This document shows positions 5,595 to 8,329 of a stretch of 8,329 nucleotides of DNA, piece by piece. The position numbers and the translations under genes were made by a program. The DNA is from Bacillota bacterium (GTDB lineage: Bacteria; Bacillota; Bacilli; Paenibacillales; Paenibacillaceae): the NCBI GenBank assembly GCA_023418755.1, contig JAEZZE010000297.1, positions 1 through 8,329 of the forward strand, given 5' to 3'. Under the pieces are notes generated by a model. It was not told the DNA's origin, ran no database searches, and worked only from the letters and a program-made list of their open reading frames with translations. The number at the start of each line of letters is the position of its first letter. Positions within the stretch are counted from its first letter, which is position 1.

Positions 5595-7391
5595 TTAATC
5601 GCGTTTCTCCAGCCAGATGTCCTTGAAGTCGATCCAGCCCAGCGAGTTCAGGCCGACGCCCTTGACCGTAGGGTGAATATACGTATTCAGCTTTTTATGC
5701 AACACGAACGTGACATGCGCTTCTTCCCGAAGCCTGTCTTCAATGGCGTCCAGCAATTGCCGGCGCTCGGCCGGATCCGGGGCGGCCAGCGTCTTGTCGA
5801 TCTCTCCCCTCACCCACTTGCGGATGTCCGGATGAAGATGCTCTTTCAGGAAATTGCCGGCCTGCTCGTAGTTTTCGATCTCGCACACGTCCTCCACGGC
5901 GAACACGAGACAGAACAGCAGCGCGTCCGCGCTCGGCAAGACGCCTTCCTTGCGAACGTTGGAATGCGTCGTGAAATGGATTTTGACGTTGACTCCGAAC
6001 TCCGCGCAGCGCCGCTCGATCCAATAAGCGTCCGAAGCGTTGGAGCCGTAGGTGGAGATGACGATCTCCTCGCCGTTATAGCCGGACTCGAGCAGCAGCC
6101 TTCTTGCCTCCCGTTCGTCCAGCTCTTCGTTCAGATAAGGCGTCTGCAGCGTCGGCCTGAATCCTCTTGCGGGATAAATCCGGTCCTCTCCCAGATCTCG
6201 GATCATCTGCTTGCGGTTGAGGAACAGTCCGAACGCCCGCCGGAAATCCTCCGATTGCTGCGGTCCGTCCTTGCCCAGGTTCCACGTCATCAGCATGCTT
6301 CCCCGGCACAGCGCCTCGATCTTGTCCCAGCTGTCGTTCTGCCGGCGGTCGTAAAACTTCTTGCCGTGCAGCAGTTGACGCCATTCGGCGTTCTCCGACA
6401 GCTTGGCCGTTTCTTTGGGCATGAACGCGATGACGACCCGGTCCAGATGCGCCCTGCCGCGGTAATACTCCCGATGGGCCGCTAGTTCGCAATGATCCTC
6501 CGTCAGGCTCGTCACGCGGAACGGACCGGTTCCCGACGGTTTATTCCAGAACGTCTCGTCTTCCGCTTCTCTCGGCAGGATCGACATCCCGTTGGCGCTG
6601 GCGAACTTGGGGAAAATCGCGTTCGGCTGGTTCAGCCGCACGCGAACGCAGCGGGAGCCGACGCTGACGACGTCCTTCACCGTTCGGACCAGCCAGCTCG
6701 AGGGCTGGTTATTTCCGCGCAGCCTCTCGAGCGTGAACCGAACATCGTCCGCCCGCAGCTCCCTTCCGTGGTGAAAGCGAACGCCTTTGCGCAAATAGAA
6801 CGTCCATTCCGTCGCATCCGGATTGGACTCCCAGTAGTGAGACAGCCCGGGTATCAGCACGCCTCTGGAGGCGTCGTATTCGACTAGACGGTCGTACAGC
6901 TGCCTCATCATGTGCGCGTCGAAAGAGAAGTATACCTGCTTCGGGTCCAGCGTCAGAATCGGCTCGAACATCGGAAATCGAAGCGTATCCGCCCTCTCGT
7001 CCCCGTGCGCCGGTTCGGATTGGAATCCGAATTGATCGTTGAGCCACAAAATAAAGCGTTCGACCGTCGCCGGCTCCGCGCCGAATTCGTGCAGCAGCTC
7101 GAACGCCTGCTTGTATTCCCCTTTGCGAGCCGTCTCGCGCGCTTTGTCGACGAGAAAAGGCTCCTTCTCCGCCAGGAAAACAATGCGCGATACGTTGCCG
7201 CGGCCTCTTCCCGCGCGCCATTCGATCAAGCGTTCTTCGACCAGCCTCCGAATGACGATCTTCGCGTTGCGCGGCGTACAATACAGCGCGCCGGACATCT
7301 CTTCGGCCGTCGCTTCGATTTCCTTGCCGATAACCGCCCGGTTCCCGAAATGATTTAATAGCATTAAATATTTTTCCGCCGAACTCGACAT
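5595..7391 (-). CDS. SgrR-like transcriptional regulator with solute-binding domain
   Basis: A 598-residue two-part protein. Residues 1 to about 115 form an SgrR-type DNA-binding region: a winged helix (EEMSGALYCTPRNAKIVIRR at 30-49, then EWRAGRGRGNVSRIVF) followed by a helical linker. From about 140 to 520 there is a periplasmic oligopeptide-binding-protein-like domain (SBP_bac_5), with LYDRLVEYD, then WTFYLRKGVRFHHGRELRA at 196-214 and DDVRFTLERL. There is no signal peptide, so it is a cytoplasmic sensor in which the former transport domain binds a small ligand. Escherichia coli SgrR responds to sugar-phosphate stress, but ligands of Gram-positive relatives are unknown and must not be assumed to match. 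TAGGAGGT sits 8 bases before the ATG and fixes the start. Such genes often accompany a transporter; none is visible in this window. It is separated from secA2 by 110 bases with a weak hairpin and a -10 box. Confidence 0.9.
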   Translation of the reverse strand: MSSSAEKYLMLLNHFGNRAVIGKEIEATAEEMSGALYCTPRNAKIVIRRLVEERLIEWRAGRGRGNVSRIVFLAEKEPFLVDKARETARKGEYKQAFELLHEFGAEPATVERFILWLNDQFGFQSEPAHGDERADTLRFPMFEPILTLDPKQVYFSFDAHMMRQLYDRLVEYDASRGVLIPGLSHYWESNPDATEWTFYLRKGVRFHHGRELRADDVRFTLERLRGNNQPSSWLVRTVKDVVSVGSRCVRVRLNQPNAIFPKFASANGMSILPREAEDETFWNKPSGTGPFRVTSLTEDHCELAAHREYYRGRAHLDRVVIAFMPKETAKLSENAEWRQLLHGKKFYDRRQNDSWDKIEALCRGSMLMTWNLGKDGPQQSEDFRRAFGLFLNRKQMIRDLGEDRIYPARGFRPTLQTPYLNEELDEREARRLLLESGYNGEEIVISTYGSNASDAYWIERRCAEFGVNVKIHFTTHSNVRKEGVLPSADALLFCLVFAVEDVCEIENYEQAGNFLKEHLHPDIRKWVRGEIDKTLAAPDPAERRQLLDAIEDRLREEAHVTFVLHKKLNTYIHPTVKGVGLNSLGWIDFKDIWLEKRD

Positions 7392-7460
7392 GGATGGACC
7401 TCCTATAGAAAAGGGGAAGCGTTCCTAGTGGAGATGCAATCCGATTCCTCTTTTTACTCC

Positions 7461-7489
7461 AGCATAACGAGCGCGAGGAGGAATGGCAA
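7461..7489 (-). promoter_or_regulatory. Candidate sigma-A promoter for the SgrR-like gene
   Basis: On the minus strand TTGCCA (7489-7484) and TATGCT (7466-7461) are separated by exactly 17 bases; they match the consensus hexamers at 5 of 6 and 4 of 6 positions. Transcription would start near 7454, giving a leader of about 60 bases ending in the strong TAGGAGGT site. SgrR-type proteins often regulate themselves, but I see no clear operator dyad here. Confidence 0.5.
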
Positions 7490-7516
7490 TCCCGAATGTT
7501 TTCCGGCAACGACGAC

Positions 7517-7540
7517 GGCCGCGCCTCCAGCGGCGCGGCC
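7517..7540 (+). terminator. Strong GC hairpin with T-rich tail on the plus strand
   Basis: GGCCGCGCC (7517-7525) pairs perfectly with GGCGCGGCC (7532-7540) around a 6-base loop. On the plus strand it is followed by TATTTTGTCTATT, the arrangement of an intrinsic terminator; on the minus strand, the direction of the AIM24-family gene that ends 44 bases away, it is followed by GTCGTCGTTG with no T-run. It therefore points against all neighbouring genes. It may still slow or end minus-strand transcription, or block antisense transcripts. Confidence 0.5.
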
Positions 7541-7583
7541 TATTTTGTCTATTCGCCGTTCCGTTCCCGGCGCTGCTTGGAAC

Positions 7584-8273
7584 CTAACGAATATACACGC
7601 CGCCGAAAGGAAGAAGCTCCCTTAGCGTTCGCCTGACGATGCTGTCCTTGTGCAGCTGGTCTTCCAGATGCCCGTCCCGGAACCCCGTCTGCATCAGGAT
7701 CGGTCCGGTTCCCGTCATTTCCCACTGCACGTTCATATGCTGGGTAGCCAGTTGGTTGCCGTACACGGACAGCTTGATGTTCGCGTTCTCCGGATAGGCG
7801 ACGAGCGAACCGGCCTCTACGAACAGCGGAACCTCCGGGTCGAGCTGCAGCGTCGCGATCGAGCCGGAGGACAACAGTCCGATCCGTCCCGGCCCGGAAA
7901 ATCTCATCCGCACCAGCTCCCGGGTAATCCAGGCGTTCTTGAACGTCTGCACCCTGCTCTTCATCGTCATGCCGTCCGTATAAAACAGCACGTGCCGAAA
8001 ATCGAACAGCAGATTGCTGTCCTCCGGAATATCGGCCGCCTCGAGCATGCAGTTCGGAGGCATGCCGACGATCAAGCTGGACGGGCCGCGAATATGCGAC
8101 CGAATCAGCTTTCGCTTGCGGTACATGCCCGACAAGTCCATAAATCGATCCTCGCGATGTCGAGGGTCCCCCTGGAAAGCCAGCAGCGCTTTCGGATGCA
8201 GCAGATGCAGCGCTTCCTCCCCTTCCAGCTCGATCCGTACATGGCCTATATTCGGAGGCGCCTCCACTCGCAT
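7584..8273 (-). CDS. AIM24-family protein
   Basis: A 229-residue protein of the AIM24 (DUF124) family, a beta-rich fold of unknown biochemical role in bacteria; the name comes from a yeast mitochondrial inner-membrane protein and says little about function here. The family hallmark is in the second half: MRFSGPGRIGLLSSGSIATL at about 123-142, then LFVEAGSLVAYPENANI. The first half repeats the same type of strand-rich fold (LHPKALLAFQGDP, IVGMPPNCMLEAA). There is no signal peptide or transmembrane segment. The frame stays open to the right edge, but GGAGGGG 6 bases before the ATG at 8273 strongly supports that start. A stop codon of another frame (8277-8275) lies one base upstream, suggesting it is a downstream gene of an operon entering from outside the window. 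Confidence 0.85.
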   Translation of the reverse strand: MRVEAPPNIGHVRIELEGEEALHLLHPKALLAFQGDPRHREDRFMDLSGMYRKRKLIRSHIRGPSSLIVGMPPNCMLEAADIPEDSNLLFDFRHVLFYTDGMTMKSRVQTFKNAWITRELVRMRFSGPGRIGLLSSGSIATLQLDPEVPLFVEAGSLVAYPENANIKLSVYGNQLATQHMNVQWEMTGTGPILMQTGFRDGHLEDQLHKDSIVRRTLRELLPFGGVYIR

Positions 8274-8274
8274 C

Positions 8275-8329
8275 TCAAACCCCTCCGCCCGGCTGTTTTC
8301 TGCTGCGCCATACCGAGTAGCGCCACAAT
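8275..8329 (-). CDS. Possible 3' end of an upstream gene (partial)
   Basis: On the minus strand the frame ending at TGA 8277-8275 reads WRYSVWRSRKQPGGGV and is open to the right edge. Its stop is one base from the AIM24-family ATG, a spacing common in operons. Seventeen codons are too few to recognise a family, and the other two frames are also open here, so the frame choice is uncertain. Confidence 0.25.
   Translation of the reverse strand, partial: LWRYSVWRSRKQPGGGV

Noticed and set aside
7482..7640. Small plus-strand frames near 7483-7625 (for example the ATG at 7483 after GAGGAGGA) that could use the plus-strand hairpin.
   Set aside because: The Shine-Dalgarno spacing is too short or too long, the peptides are Arg-rich and unlike known families, and they overlap the AIM24-family gene end.

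Overview
The window looks like low-complexity-free bacterial chromosome from a GC-rich member of the Paenibacillaceae (Paenibacillus or Cohnella type; this placement is an inference from gene content, strong AGGAGG-type ribosome binding sites and protein character, not a search result). From about position 1050 to the right edge the DNA is GC-rich (for example 37 G+C of 60 at 2101-2160 and 41 of 60 at 5101-5160) and every convincing gene is on the minus strand. The first ~1 kb is different: AT-rich (18 of 60 at 361-420, 19 of 60 at 601-660), with one plus-strand gene and a decayed minus-strand gene.

Left block (1-1050): the 3' part of an uncharacterised exported protein or lipoprotein on the plus strand, then, convergent and 10 bases away, the wreck of an aminoglycoside-phosphotransferase-like kinase in at least three reading frames. 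From 1050 to 1225 there is no gene, but two interleaved inverted repeats sit beside the composition change.

Right block, read in the direction of transcription (right to left): a possible tail of an unknown gene at the edge; an AIM24-family protein; an intergenic region with a strong GC hairpin and a likely promoter; an SgrR-like regulator (DNA-binding N-terminus fused to a solute-binding-protein domain); a SecA2-type accessory export ATPase with its own -10 box; a dGTP triphosphohydrolase gene (dgt) broken by one frameshift; and a MerR regulator followed 26 bases later by a thioredoxin. The MerR-thioredoxin pair has a textbook MerR promoter: a perfect palindrome filling an over-long spacer between -35 and -10.

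How the genes fit together: secA2 and dgt are 28 bases apart and probably co-transcribed; merR and the thioredoxin form a second, probably autoregulated, unit that may also receive read-through from dgt. Protein export, nucleotide pool control and thiol redox are all housekeeping or stress functions, and I see no defence system, prophage, transposase, CRISPR array or RNA gene. I do not find a clearly new biological system. The best leads are the MerR/thioredoxin switch, the dgt frameshift, and the composition junction near 1050 with its inverted repeats, which could be an insertion boundary or an assembly join.
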